The position numbers were made by a program, and so were the translations under genes. The notes below the pieces were generated by a model, which did not search any database, had not been told where the DNA came from, and was given only the letters and a program-made list of their open reading frames with translations. From JASHPR01 sp963739645 (GTDB lineage Bacteria; Actinomycetota; Actinomycetes; Streptosporangiales; Streptosporangiaceae), in the NCBI GenBank assembly GCA_963739645.1, contig CAVUBM010000114.1:441212-505211 (forward strand): a stretch of DNA of 64,000 bases, given 5' to 3'. How positions within the stretch are numbered: the first letter of the stretch is position 1; every line of letters starts with the position of its first letter. Positions 45,725 to 57,628 of the stretch are shown one piece after another.

Positions 45725-46069
45725 GCCTGCCCGAGCCACCCAGCACCCCGCCCGAGCCACCCAGCCCCCGCCGTATTACCGCAAGATTGTCGACTGCCGG
45801 CGTGTCGACTTTGTGCGTCAATGGCCGGGGAGCACGCTGTTCTATGCCTGCAGTAGCCCGACGGGCGACGCGTTTGGTAACCAAGTGGCTACTTAAAGTG
45901 AGGTCACAGGTAACAATGGGTAGTACCTGGGTGCCAGAACGCGTACCCACGAAAGCTACAAAGGGTGGGCCGGAAAACAGTCACAACGGGCCATGCCGCG
46001 CTCGGTAGTACTGCTGGCACAGTAGAGTTGAACGACGAAACAAACGAGGACTGACCAGGAGGCACGCGA
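45725..46069. other. A+T-richer intergenic region with a short tandem repeat and a promoter
   Basis: GCCCGAGCCACCCAGC occurs at 45729-45744 and again at 45750-45765, a two-copy 21-base tandem repeat. From about 45770 the base composition drops well below the window average. TAGAGT at 46023-46028 is a candidate -10 box, giving a leader of about 35 bases to the DUF5999 start with AGGAGG. A frame at 45787-46008 has no support as a gene. Confidence 0.5.
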
Positions 46070-46324
46070 ATGTGCCCGCATACGCCATCGTGTCCGGATG
46101 CCAGTGGCCCGGACCGCGAGGCGGCCCGAACGATTATCAGCCACCCGGAGCAGGGCTGGAGCCTGCTCTGCAACGGCATAGTTGTGTTTGAAGACACCGG
46201 GGAACTGCTCCCCGATGGAGTGCCCATCGCGCCGCACCGGCCCACCGATCTGATCTCACAGCACGTAACCGGGGTCCGGCGACGGGAGACCCCGAAGGCC
46301 GACTCACACTCGCCAGCGGCCTAG
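46070..46324 (+). CDS. DUF5999 family protein
   Basis: The 84-residue protein reads MCPHTPSCPDASGPDREAA, then HPEQGWSLLCNGIVVFEDTGELLPDG, the full DUF5999 signature found throughout actinomycetes. Cys2, Cys8 and a later Cys, with His4, could bind a metal. The function is unknown. The start has a clear AGGAGG site. Its TAG stop shares the palindrome CTAG with the stop of the convergent hydrolase gene. Confidence 0.8.
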   Translation: MCPHTPSCPDASGPDREAARTIISHPEQGWSLLCNGIVVFEDTGELLPDGVPIAPHRPTDLISQHVTGVRRRETPKADSHSPAA

Positions 46325-46926
46325 TCACCGCCCAGCTCAAGCACTTCGCGCAGCCAGGTTCCGACCGCCTGCCCGACGCTTTCGGCATGCTTTGACAGGG
46401 TATGCGTCTCGCCCGGCAGCACGACCACCCGCGACGCGTCTGCGCTGGCCGGGATGCCGAACGGGTCCTGGGCTCCGTTAACCACGAGCACATCGGTGCC
46501 TGCCGCGCGCAGCTCGTCGGCCCGCGACCGCTCCGGGCGGCCGGGCGGGTGCAGCGGGAACGCCAGCGCCACGACCGCGCGGGCACCCGCCGCCTGAGCC
46601 GTGCGGCAGGCCACCCGGGCGCCGTTGCTGCGGCCGCCCTGCACCAGCGGAACCCGGGGGACCTTGCGCCGCAGCGCCTCGATGATCTCCAGCCAGGCCG
46701 CGTCCTGCCGGTCCGGGGAACCGGGCGCGCGGGCTCCCCTGACCCGGTAGGGCTGGAGCACCCGCGCCACCGCACCGCCCAGCTGCCGCCCGGCCGCGCG
46801 GGCCGCAAGCAGGTCCGGGCTGTCCACGCCGCCACCCGCCCCGTGCGTCAGCACGAACAGGAAGGCCGGCTTGCCCGGCTTGTCCAGCTCCACCCGGGCC
46901 GGACCGCTGGCCGTATCGATCTCCAC
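46321..46926 (-). CDS. Tex30/KANL3-like alpha/beta hydrolase
   Basis: The 201-residue protein has the small alpha/beta hydrolase layout: LTHGAGGGVDSPDL for the oxyanion hole, VQGGRSNGARVACRTA with the nucleophile Ser, VLVVNGAQDPFG with the Asp and LPGETHTLSK with the His. This is the Tex30/KANL3 group of putative esterases, whose substrates are unknown. The GTG start lies seven bases behind TAGGCT (plus 46934-46939), so it is probably leaderless. Confidence 0.78.
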   Translation of the reverse strand: MEIDTASGPARVELDKPGKPAFLFVLTHGAGGGVDSPDLLAARAAGRQLGGAVARVLQPYRVRGARAPGSPDRQDAAWLEIIEALRRKVPRVPLVQGGRSNGARVACRTAQAAGARAVVALAFPLHPPGRPERSRADELRAAGTDVLVVNGAQDPFGIPASADASRVVVLPGETHTLSKHAESVGQAVGTWLREVLELGGD

Positions 46927-46961
46927 TCCGGGCAGCCTAGCGCCGTGACCTGGCCCGGACC

Positions 46962-48216
46962 TCAGGGCAGGCCGGCTGCGTCAATGGCTTCAAGCTGCCG
47001 GGAGGAGAAATCGGTGACCAGCAGGGTCCGCCCGGAGGGCTCCAGTGCCATCTCCCGGGGGAAGCCGCCCGCGGGCAGGTAGCCGAGCAGGGCAGGCTTC
47101 CCGGCCAGCGCCTGCGGGACACTGACCACGGCCAGGCTCGAGGCGGCGCCCGCGGTGCCGAACCGGTTGGAATCGGCCACTACCATCCGCTGCCCGCGGT
47201 CCGCCAGCACCAGGCCCACCGGGGCCTCGCCGACCTCGACGCTGGCGATCAGCGCATGTACCGGGTCGGTGCGCAGCCGGGCCGCGGAGAAGGCCAGCAG
47301 CCGGTCGCTGCCGCGGGCCGTGACCCAGACCACCCGGCCGTCCGCGGAGGTGACCACCCGGACCGGGCTGCACCCGGCCGTCACCGTGGCCACGACCGAG
47401 GCCGCGGGATTGGTCTCGGCACGATCCAGGCTGATCACGGTGAGCGTGCCCTGACCATCCCCTCCCGTGGCTGCGCGCGGCATCGTGGCAATCTCGCTGG
47501 TCGCGTACAGCCACCGGCCGTCCGGTGACACCGCCAGCCCGACGGGGGCGATACCGACCGGGATCGTGCCCACGAAGTCGCCCGCGCCGAAGCCTCTGGT
47601 CAGCGCCCGCTGCAGGTTGAACACGGCGATCGTGTCGCTGTCCTCGAGGCTCACGAACGCGAACCTGCCGTCGGGCGAGGCGGCCACCTCGATCGCGCCG
47701 ATGCCCTTGGGCGAGTTCAGCATCCCGAGGGGCGCGCCCGGCTGGCCCTGCTCGGCCCGGTTCACGCTGATCACCCCCACCCCGGCGCCGTCGTCGGCCG
47801 CCAGCAGGTACCGGCCGTTGCGGGTCAGGGTCTCGCCCAGCGGCTGCCCGGCGGGGACCACCTGCCGGATCAGGGTCGGAACGGACGCCCGGCCCACCCG
47901 GAACACCCCGACCGAACCGGAGCCGGGGAGCGAGACAAAGGCCCAGCGCCCGTCGGCGGTGACCACCACCCCGAACGGGGCTCCCGGCACCGGTCCCATC
48001 GTGGTGGGGACACGGTGCAGCGAGGGCGCGGCCGCCGTCGCGGTGCTGCATCCGGGAGCACCCGCCACGGGAACAGGGTGCTGCGACCCGGCGCGGGTTT
48101 CGGCCGCGGGCCCGGACGCCGTGCGGTGGGTGGTGGCCGGGCGCGATGCGGGCGTGCACGCGGCCAGCGGCCACCACGGCCAGGGCGGTCATCGCGGCCA
48201 GCGGTGGCCATCTCAC
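46962..48216 (-). CDS. Beta-propeller lipoprotein, one frame change
   Basis: From GTG 48216 the N-terminus is a signal peptide (RWPPLAAMTALAVVAA). One base is missing near 48165; restoring it gives the lipobox LAAC followed by TPASRP, so the protein would be lipid-anchored outside the membrane. The rest forms a seven-bladed lactonase/YncE-type propeller with repeats such as SPDGRFAFVSLEDSDTIAVFN and SADGRVVWVTARGSDRLLAF. The function is unknown. TATCCT lies five bases before the start. Confidence 0.7.
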
Positions 48217-48292
48217 GGTCCAGGATAGACCCGTCAAGGCCGCCAAACCGCCGCAAACCGCCGGAGACCGTCGACGGGACCAGCCCCGGGGT

Positions 48293-51156
<2,864 letters not shown>

Positions 51157-51486
51157 TTTGCGCTCTGTTCTCCGGTTTGTGACTGCGGAATCTAGCTCTG
51201 GGGGCACGCGTCGCCATGGTATCCGGGGGGTCCGACAAAACGCGGAGCTTCGGCGGGCGGCGGCGCTACCAGGGCGGCAACGCTCTGCCGCCCCCCAGCA
51301 TTCCCGGCCCCTCCCGCCCGCGCAAGCCCACCCCCCCGCCCGCGCCCGCCGCAGCACCCGCCGTGCGTGCTGGGCCCCGCGCCTCGCAGCCCGCCATCTT
51401 GTTTCGCGGGCGGGAGGGCGATGATTCGGTGCGGGTGCGGGGGCGAGAGGATGGCGGGGACGCGCTGACGACGTGAGGACATCGCG
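51157..51486. other. Intergenic region between uvrA and the MDMPI gene
   Basis: This divergent-promoter region contains a low-complexity C-rich stretch (about 51290-51370) and no gene I can support. No LexA-type CGAAC-N4-GTTCG site is seen. GAGGA at about 51476 is the ribosome site for the rightward gene. Confidence 0.5.
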
Positions 51487-52240
51487 GTGGATAGTGACCC
51501 TGGCCGGCTGCTCGCGCGGATTCAGGCGGCGACCGGCCGCCTGGCCGTGACCGCTGGCACGCTCACCGACGCCCAGACGCGGGAACCCTCGCTGCTGCCG
51601 GGCTGGAGCCGCGGGCACGTCCTCACGCACATCGCCCGCAACGCCGACGGGCTCGGCAACCTGCTGGTCTGGGCCCGCACCGGCGTCGAGACGCCGCAGT
51701 ACCCCAGCCGCAGGCGCGGGAGGACGGGATCGAGGCGGGTGCCCACCGCCCGGCGGCTGAGCTGGCCGCCGACGTGAGGCAGTCGGCCGCGGAGTTCGCC
51801 GGGGAGGTGGCCCGCGTGCCCGCTACGGCCTGGGACGTGCCGGTGCACGGCCTGAACGGGCCGGATCACCCGGCCTGGTTCACGCTGTTCCGGCGGCTGG
51901 CTGAGGTGGAGATCCACCACGCCGATCTCGGCGCGGGATACGGGCCGTCAGACTGGCCCTCGGCGTTCGTCGCCGACGAACTGGAGCGGGTCACCGGGCA
52001 GTTCGCCGGCCGGGACGACGTTCCCGCCTGCGTGCTTGAGCTGGCCGGCACCGGACAGCGCCTCCGGCTCGGGCCGGGCGCGGCCGCGCCCGCGGACGCG
52101 ACGACGTGGCCGGCCCGGGCTGGCAGGTGCTCGCCTGGCTCACCGGGCGGGACGATGGGGCGGCCCTGACGGTCAGCGGCGGCCCGGACCCGGCCGGCGG
52201 CCAGGGCGGCTTGCCCCCTAAGCTGCCGAAGTGGAGTTGA
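51487..52240 (+). CDS. MDMPI/maleylpyruvate isomerase family protein, at least two frame changes
   Basis: The protein of about 250 residues opens like other MDMPI proteins (LLPGWSRGHVLTHIARNADGLGNLL, the first metal His), then, after frame changes near 51715 and 52105, has AEVEIHHADLGAGYGPSDWP with the His pair and a C-terminal GWQVLAWLTGRDDGAAL. It resembles true maleylpyruvate isomerase more than the first paralogue at 14.5 kb. Neighbouring MBL-fold and FAD oxidase genes on the same strand may belong to one catabolic set. Confidence 0.72.
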
Positions 52241-52315
52241 GCACCGCCGACCGCTTCGCCTGCCGGGCGGCATGGCCGGCGGCCCAGGCCGGACCTGCCG
52301 TATGAACGGAGAGAC

Positions 52316-52973
52316 ATGACTTACACGGGCGACGTCAGTGTCGGCGGGCCTGCCGACACCAGGGAGCTTCCGGGTCTGTCCATCACCAAGGTGTCCGTGG
52401 GGCCCATGGACAACAACGCCTATCTGCTGCGCTGCAGCCAGCACCGGGGAGCTGCTGCTCATCGACGCGGCGAACGATGCCGACACGCTGCTGGGCCTGA
52501 TCGGCGACACCCCGCTGGCCCGGATCGTCACCACCCATCAGCACTTTGACCACTGGCAGGCGCTGCAGGCGGTGCAGCAGGCCACCGGCGCGAAGTCGAC
52601 CGCCCATCCCGAGGACGCGGGCCCGCTCCCGGTGACCCCCACCGACCTGGTCCGGCACGGCGACACGGTCAGCGTCGGTGACTGCGAGCTCTCCGTCATC
52701 CACCTGCGCGGGCACACCCCCGGCAGCATCGCGCTCTGCTACGACGCGGGCGGCGAGCAGCCGCACCTGTTCACCGGCGACTCCCTGTTCCCCGGCGGGC
52801 CCGGCAACACCGAGCACGACCCTGAGCGGTTTGGCCAGCTCATCGGCGACCTGGAGGACAGGGTCTTCGGCCAGCTGCCGGACGGCACCTGGGTGTACCC
52901 GGGCCACGGCAAGGACACCACGCTCGGCGCCGAGCGCCCGCACGTGCCCGAGTGGCGGGCCCGCGGCTGGTGA
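52316..52973 (+). CDS. MBL-fold metallo-hydrolase (glyoxalase II-like), one frame change
   Basis: The protein of about 218 residues reads GLSITKVSVGPMDNNAYLLRC and, after a frame change near 52445, GELLLIDAANDADTLL. The metal motif HQHFDH follows, then VIHLRGHTPGSIALCY, LFTGDSLFPGGPGNT and VYPGHGKDTT supply the other ligands. This is the full zinc set of glyoxalase II-type thiolesterases. In actinomycetes the thioester may be a mycothiol conjugate; that and its link to the upstream MDMPI protein are inference. ATG 52316 follows GGAGAG. Confidence 0.8.
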
Positions 52974-53004
52974 GCGATCGCCAGGGCCGGCATAGCCTGG
53001 CGCC

Positions 53005-54138
53005 ATGGAAGCCCGGTATGACGTCGTCGTGGTGGGCGGCGGCCTGCTCGGCCTGGCTGCCGCCCGGGCGCTGGCCCGGCGCGGCCGTGAGGTCGTGCTG
53101 CTGGAGCGAGACGAGGTCGGCACCGTCGACGGCGGTTCCAAGGGCAGCTGCCGCATCTTCCGGCTCGGCTACACCGATCCCGTCTACGTCGCGCTCGCCC
53201 GGCGCGCCCGCGGGTACTGGCCGCCGGTGGAGGACGAGTGCGGCCAGCGGCTGCTCTGGCCGACGCCGCAGCTCACGTTCGGCGGCGAGCTGGACACGGT
53301 CCACCAGGCGATGCTGGCCGCGGGCGCGCCCTGTGAACTGCTCCCCGCGGCCGCGGCCGCGGCCAGGTTCCCGCAGGTAACAGCCGACGGCCCGGCCCTG
53401 CTGGAGACCGAGTCCTGCGTGATCAGCGCGGACACGACGCTGCGGGCCCTGGCCGCGGGCGTGCCGGAAATCCGGCCCGGCGTCACCGTCACCGGCCTGA
53501 GCGACGACGGCCGGCAGGTGGCCGTCCGGACCACCGCAGGCCCGGTCACCGCCGGAATCGTGATCGTGTGCGCCGGGCCCTGGACCAGCCAGCTGCTCGC
53601 CACCGGCGGGATCGCGGTGCCGTCGGCGGCCACCCTGGAGCAGGTTGGCTACGTGGCGCCGGCCGCCGCGCCCGCGCCCGAGATGCCGATCTTCATCTGC
53701 CACGACGCTCAGATCCCGTACGGGCTGCCGGTGCCCGGCTCGCCGCTCTACAAGATCGGCTTCCACCACAGCGGGCCGCCGGCCGACCCCAGCCGCCAGG
53801 ATCACGCGCCCGACCCGGACCTGTGCCGGCAGCTCAGCGGGCTGGCCCGCCAGTACCTGCCCGGCTTCGGCCCCGAGCTGATACACGCCGAACGCTGCGT
53901 CTACGACAACAGCCCCGACGAAGGCTTCATCGTCGACCGGGTCGGCCGGGTCCTGATCGGCAGCGGGACGTCCGGCCACGGGTTCAAGTTCGGGCCGCTG
54001 CTGGGTGAGTGGCTCGCGGACCTGGCCACCGGCCGGGAACTCGCCGACGGCGACGCGGGCCTGCTGGCGCGGCTCTCGCTGAGCCGGCTCGGCGGCGTGC
54101 GCGGGCCGGTCAGCGGGTCAGCGACGCGAACACGATGA
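53005..54138 (+). CDS. FAD-dependent amine/sarcosine oxidase (MSOX/SolA-like)
   Basis: The 377-residue protein has the FAD motif VVVGGGLLGLAAARALARRG, then GSKGSCRIFRLGYTDPVYV, matching the SSHGxxRxxR-like loop of monomeric sarcosine and N-methyltryptophan oxidases. The late segment RCVYDNSPDEGFIVDR and GTSGHGFKFGPLLGE complete the FAD site; the usual covalent Cys (CxY) appears as RCVYDNSPD. It should oxidise an N-methyl or secondary amine with release of peroxide. ATG 53005 lies six bases behind TAGCCT, so it is probably leaderless. Confidence 0.82.
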   Translation: MEARYDVVVVGGGLLGLAAARALARRGREVVLLERDEVGTVDGGSKGSCRIFRLGYTDPVYVALARRARGYWPPVEDECGQRLLWPTPQLTFGGELDTVHQAMLAAGAPCELLPAAAAAARFPQVTADGPALLETESCVISADTTLRALAAGVPEIRPGVTVTGLSDDGRQVAVRTTAGPVTAGIVIVCAGPWTSQLLATGGIAVPSAATLEQVGYVAPAAAPAPEMPIFICHDAQIPYGLPVPGSPLYKIGFHHSGPPADPSRQDHAPDPDLCRQLSGLARQYLPGFGPELIHAERCVYDNSPDEGFIVDRVGRVLIGSGTSGHGFKFGPLLGEWLADLATGRELADGDAGLLARLSLSRLGGVRGPVSGSATRTR

Positions 54139-54788
54139 TGTTGCTGAGGTAGTGGCCGGTCGCGGGGTCGAACGCGCCGCCACAGGTGATCAGCCGCAGC
54201 TGGGCGTTCGGGACCGCCCCGTACACCGCCAGCGAGGGGAACCGCGCCTTCAGGTACGACCGCACCCCGGTTACCCGGAAAACGGCCAGCGAGCCGTCGG
54301 CGCGCCGGACGTACACCTTGCTGCCGGGATGCAGCTGGCGCAGGCGATAGAAGACGCCGGGCGTGCTACATCGAGTCGATGTGGCCGACGATCACGGCCG
54401 CACCGACCGCGCCCGGGCGCGAGCTGCCGGTGTACCAGCCGGCCACCGACGCGGTCGGCGGAACCTGCAGCGTTCCGGCGGACGTGAGCCCGAGGCGGAT
54501 GAGCCCGGTGCGGACGCCGATCGACGGGATGACCAGGCCGGTCGGGGCGGCCACCGAATCGGGCGTCGCCTGGGGCACGGGGGCCTGGCTGCCACGGGGC
54601 ACCGGGATCAGCGTGGGCTGGCCCACCGGGGTCGCCGGCTTGCCGGTCTGGCTCGCGAGAGCCAGGCCGGTCAGGGCACCGCCGGCCACGAGGATCCCGA
54701 GGATCAGCACGACAGCAGCGGCCAGCCGCGCACCACGCGAATGGGCGAGGTGTGCCTGGCCGGTCCGCTTTGCGGGATCACCGCGCAT
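54110..54788 (-). CDS. Class F-type sortase, one frame change
   Basis: The N-terminus has one membrane helix (LAAAVVLILGILVAGGALTGLAL) and a Pro-rich linker, so the catalytic domain faces outwards. The domain begins VIPSIGVRTGLIRLGL, and has the catalytic His in VIVGHIDS. After a frame change at 54365 it has FYRLRQLHPGSKVYV and the catalytic Cys in LITCGGAFD. The usual following Arg is not seen; the sequence there is GHYLSNIIVFASL. It starts 11 bases after the DUF4397 gene, its likely substrate. Its 3' end overlaps the convergent oxidase by 29 bases. Confidence 0.78.
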
Positions 54789-54799
54789 GCTGCGTCAGT

Positions 54800-55672
54800 T
54801 CACCGCGCATGCAGGGCCGGGCGACGACGGCGGCGCAGGCAGACCACGCCGCCCGCCGCGACCAGGATCCCGGCCGCAGCCGCGCCGGCCCAGGGCAGCA
54901 GCGGGGCACCGGGGTGCGCGGCCGTGCCGCCGAATCCGGTGTTCGCGCTGCCGGCCGGCATGACCTTGCTGCCCGTGGAGTCCACCAGGTCCTGGAGCTT
55001 AAGCTCCTTCCCGTTGTCCAGCACCACCATGGTGTAGATGGTGCCCGCGGCCAGCGTGAACTGGCCGGACCCGTGCTCGGTCGTGCCGTTCGCGGTCACC
55101 GTCACGGTGCCGGGCTTCACCGCCGTGTACGGGGTCACCTTGGTGAAGCTCAAGCCGTGGCCGAGCACCGTCGATCCCGCCTTCACGGTGACCGAGTTCT
55201 GGTGCATCGACGCCTGGATGACGCGCACGAGGGCCTGACTGCGCGCCATGGCCAGGCTGTCGCCGATCACCTGCAGCCTCAGCCCGGCCAGCGGGCCCAT
55301 GCCTGCGACGGTGTAGGCGTGGCCGTTGACCACGTCGATGGTCGTGGACAGGACCGGCTTGGACGACGGCTTGGCGCCGGCGGCCCGCATCGCGACCGTG
55401 TACTCGCCGCTGCTGACCGACTCATACGGAGAGACCTCACCGTATGCGACGTGATGGAGCACCACCATGGCGTTGGGGTCGCCAAAGGAGTACAGGTAAA
55501 CATCCACGGCGGGAGTGTTCGGCGAGAGGTGGGCGAGCCTCAGGTAGCCGGTTCCCGTGGACGCAGAGGCAACGGTGGCAGCGCTGAGCCCGAGCATTCC
55601 AGCCAGGCCCAGCGCGAGCGCGCCGGCGCTGAGCACTCTGCCCAGCCACGCCGCAGTTCGTGACACTTTCAT
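54800..55672 (-). CDS. DUF4397 surface protein with sortase-type C-terminus
   Basis: The 290-residue protein has a signal peptide (GRVLSAGALALGLAGMLGLSAATVASA), a DUF4397 domain (YLRLAHLSPNTPAVDVYLYSF, then YTVAMRAAGAKPSS) of immunoglobulin-like strands, and a C-terminal signal. The signal is LPWAG, a hydrophobic helix, then CLRRRRRPALHAR. The LPxxG-TM-Arg order is that of a sortase substrate anchored to the wall. It is the first gene of a pair with the class F-type sortase. Confidence 0.8.
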   Translation of the reverse strand: MKVSRTAAWLGRVLSAGALALGLAGMLGLSAATVASASTGTGYLRLAHLSPNTPAVDVYLYSFGDPNAMVVLHHVAYGEVSPYESVSSGEYTVAMRAAGAKPSSKPVLSTTIDVVNGHAYTVAGMGPLAGLRLQVIGDSLAMARSQALVRVIQASMHQNSVTVKAGSTVLGHGLSFTKVTPYTAVKPGTVTVTANGTTEHGSGQFTLAAGTIYTMVVLDNGKELKLQDLVDSTGSKVMPAGSANTGFGGTAAHPGAPLLPWAGAAAAGILVAAGGVVCLRRRRRPALHAR

Positions 55673-55706
55673 ACGCTCCCCTTCAGTTATGCAACCGGGC
55701 TGCCGC

Positions 55707-57468
55707 TTAGCCGCTCAGCAGTCCCGGTGGGCTCGGTGCGGCATATTCGATCCGCACGATTTCCTGGCCGTTGGCGAGTCTTGCCAGCGTGATGCTGTTC
55801 GCCAGGTATGGCGCCTGCTGAGCCCGCAGAAATGCGAGCACGGACTGCAGGTAACCGCTCTTGATTCCGGGTGGCTGCGCTAGCTCGGCAGCGCGAAGCG
55901 GTACGCCCGGGCCGGCACCGGGCCCGGAGTCACTGAACGCAACGATGCTGACCTGGCCCTGGGCGGACAGCCCCGCGATCGTGATCAGCAGCCGCGAGTC
56001 GACCTGGCCGGCCGCCAGCGCCTGCCGCGCGGCAGGCGCTGCCTCGACTCGGTGGTTGCGGAGCAACTGCCGCCCGGCGTCCTGCCGGGCAGCCTGGTCC
56101 GCCTTGAGCACGGGCAGATACGCGGCCGCGCCGCCCGGGGCGTACCCCCGGACGTCGACCTGCGCCGATCCTGAGCCGAAGCTGGCCAGCACGGTGGGCG
56201 CGTAGACCGTGGTCAGACGGTTGCCGAACTCGCTGCGGACGGCGGCCGTGGCCACGATGACCGCGGAGCCGAGCGGATAGCCAGCCGAGGGCCCGATGGT
56301 CATGAGGTCACCCGAGGGAAAACCCCTGGCCTCGAGGGCTGCGCACATCGCGGGATCACACGACACGACGGTGCTGTGGCTGACCTGCGCCGCGATCCAT
56401 GCCGCCGCCCGCTGCCGGGCGGCCGTGGCGGCCGCCACCGGAGCCGAGCCGGGCGCGGTGCCGGGGTGCGCCGCCGTTCCCGATCCGTTGTGCCGGGTCA
56501 GCCCGACCGTCAGCGCACCCGCCGCGAACACCACAATCAGCAGGATCAGCGCCGTGACCAGGCGCCACCGCGTGGACCGGCGCTGCAGCCAGAGCCGCAT
56601 GGTGGTCGAGGCGACCTGGCCCCAGGAGGGGGTGACCTCTGGCGCTGCCCGCGGGACCACCGCCCGGTCGGCGCGTTCCACCTCGGAGCCGGGGACCCGG
56701 ACAATGGGGCCGGTAACCGGCTCGACGCCTGAGCCGGCCCGCCGCGCTACGGCCCCGTCAGGCTGCTCGCCCGAGGAGCCGGGCCCGGACGCTGCTGCGG
56801 GCGGGCTGGGGGTGGGCCGCCGCGGACTCGGCCGCCGGGCTTCCGGTCCCGCCCGCCCGTTCCGAGGGCACACCGGTGGCCGGTTCCGGGGCGTCGGCGG
56901 GGCGCCTGGCCGGGTGCTCCGGGCCGGACTCGCTCGCGGTTTCTGCCCTGGTGGCAGGTTCTGCCGGGGACGCGGGCTCAGGAACAGGGATCTGGGCCGC
57001 GGGTTCGGCCGGAGAACCAGGCGGCGGGCTCGCGGCGGTCCTGGCCGGCGGTTCGGCCGGCGCCGCCGGTGCGGGAGAACTCTGCTCTGACGATGCAATC
57101 CCGTTGGCCCGCCCGGGCGCGGAGACGGGCCCGGGCAGCCGCTGAGAGCGTGAATCGATTTTCGGAATTGCGGTCTCCGCCGCCCGCCCTGGGGAGAAGA
57201 CGGAAGCGGGCCCGGCACCATTCGGCGGACCGGTCTCCGGCCGGGTAGCGGGAGCAGTCTGCTGGATCCGGGGTTTCGGGCCACGCCGCTGCTGCCAGTT
57301 GCCCGGATTCGGGCCGGCCCCGGGTACCCGCCGTGGTAGCGGGCTTACGGGCGGTTTGGGCGGCGGGCTGGCCGGTGCGGGGGCTGACGGCACCGGGGCG
57401 GCATGCTGCGCTGCCGTGTCCCGAGACTTCGGTCTCGTGAACGGCAGTCCCCGCCCTTTCTGTGCCAT
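55707..57468 (-). CDS. Large bitopic membrane protein with Pro/Ala-rich cytoplasmic region, one frame change
   Basis: The protein of about 585 residues starts MAQKGRGLPFTRPKSRDTAA. It has some 250 residues rich in Pro, Ala, Glu and Ser, changes frame near 56770, and continues to one membrane helix (RLVTALILLIVVFAAGALTVGL). A folded outer domain follows (AAWIAAQVSHSTVVSCDPAMCAALEARGF, VDVRGYAPGGAAAYLPVLKAD) with two Cys that could bond. I do not recognise it. It lies between a sortase operon and a glycosyltransferase, which hints at envelope work. Confidence 0.55.
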
Positions 57469-57628
57469 GCGCATTCCCCCTGGGCAGCGCGAGGGTGCGC
57501 TCCCCCCAGTAGGACAGTTCAGCACACGAGTGGGCGTTCTTTCAGCAAAACACCATATTGTTACCAGAACCTATTTAGCTTTAATGAAGGTGTCTTATGC
57601 ATCAAGACATATGCAAATTGCACGACGA
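57469..57628. promoter_or_regulatory. A+T-rich intergenic stretch upstream of the bitopic protein gene
   Basis: Bases 57530-57625 are far richer in A and T than the rest of the window (for example TATTTAGCTTTAATGAAGG). This fits a promoter region for the leftward gene at 57468, or the edge of a transferred segment. No clear -10/-35 pair is assigned. Confidence 0.4.

Noticed and set aside
45729..45765. Possible CRISPR or satellite repeat
   Set aside because: Only two direct copies without spacers of equal length; a simple tandem duplication.
51157..51486. SOS box upstream of uvrA
   Set aside because: I looked for CGAAC-N4-GTTCG-like sites and saw none.
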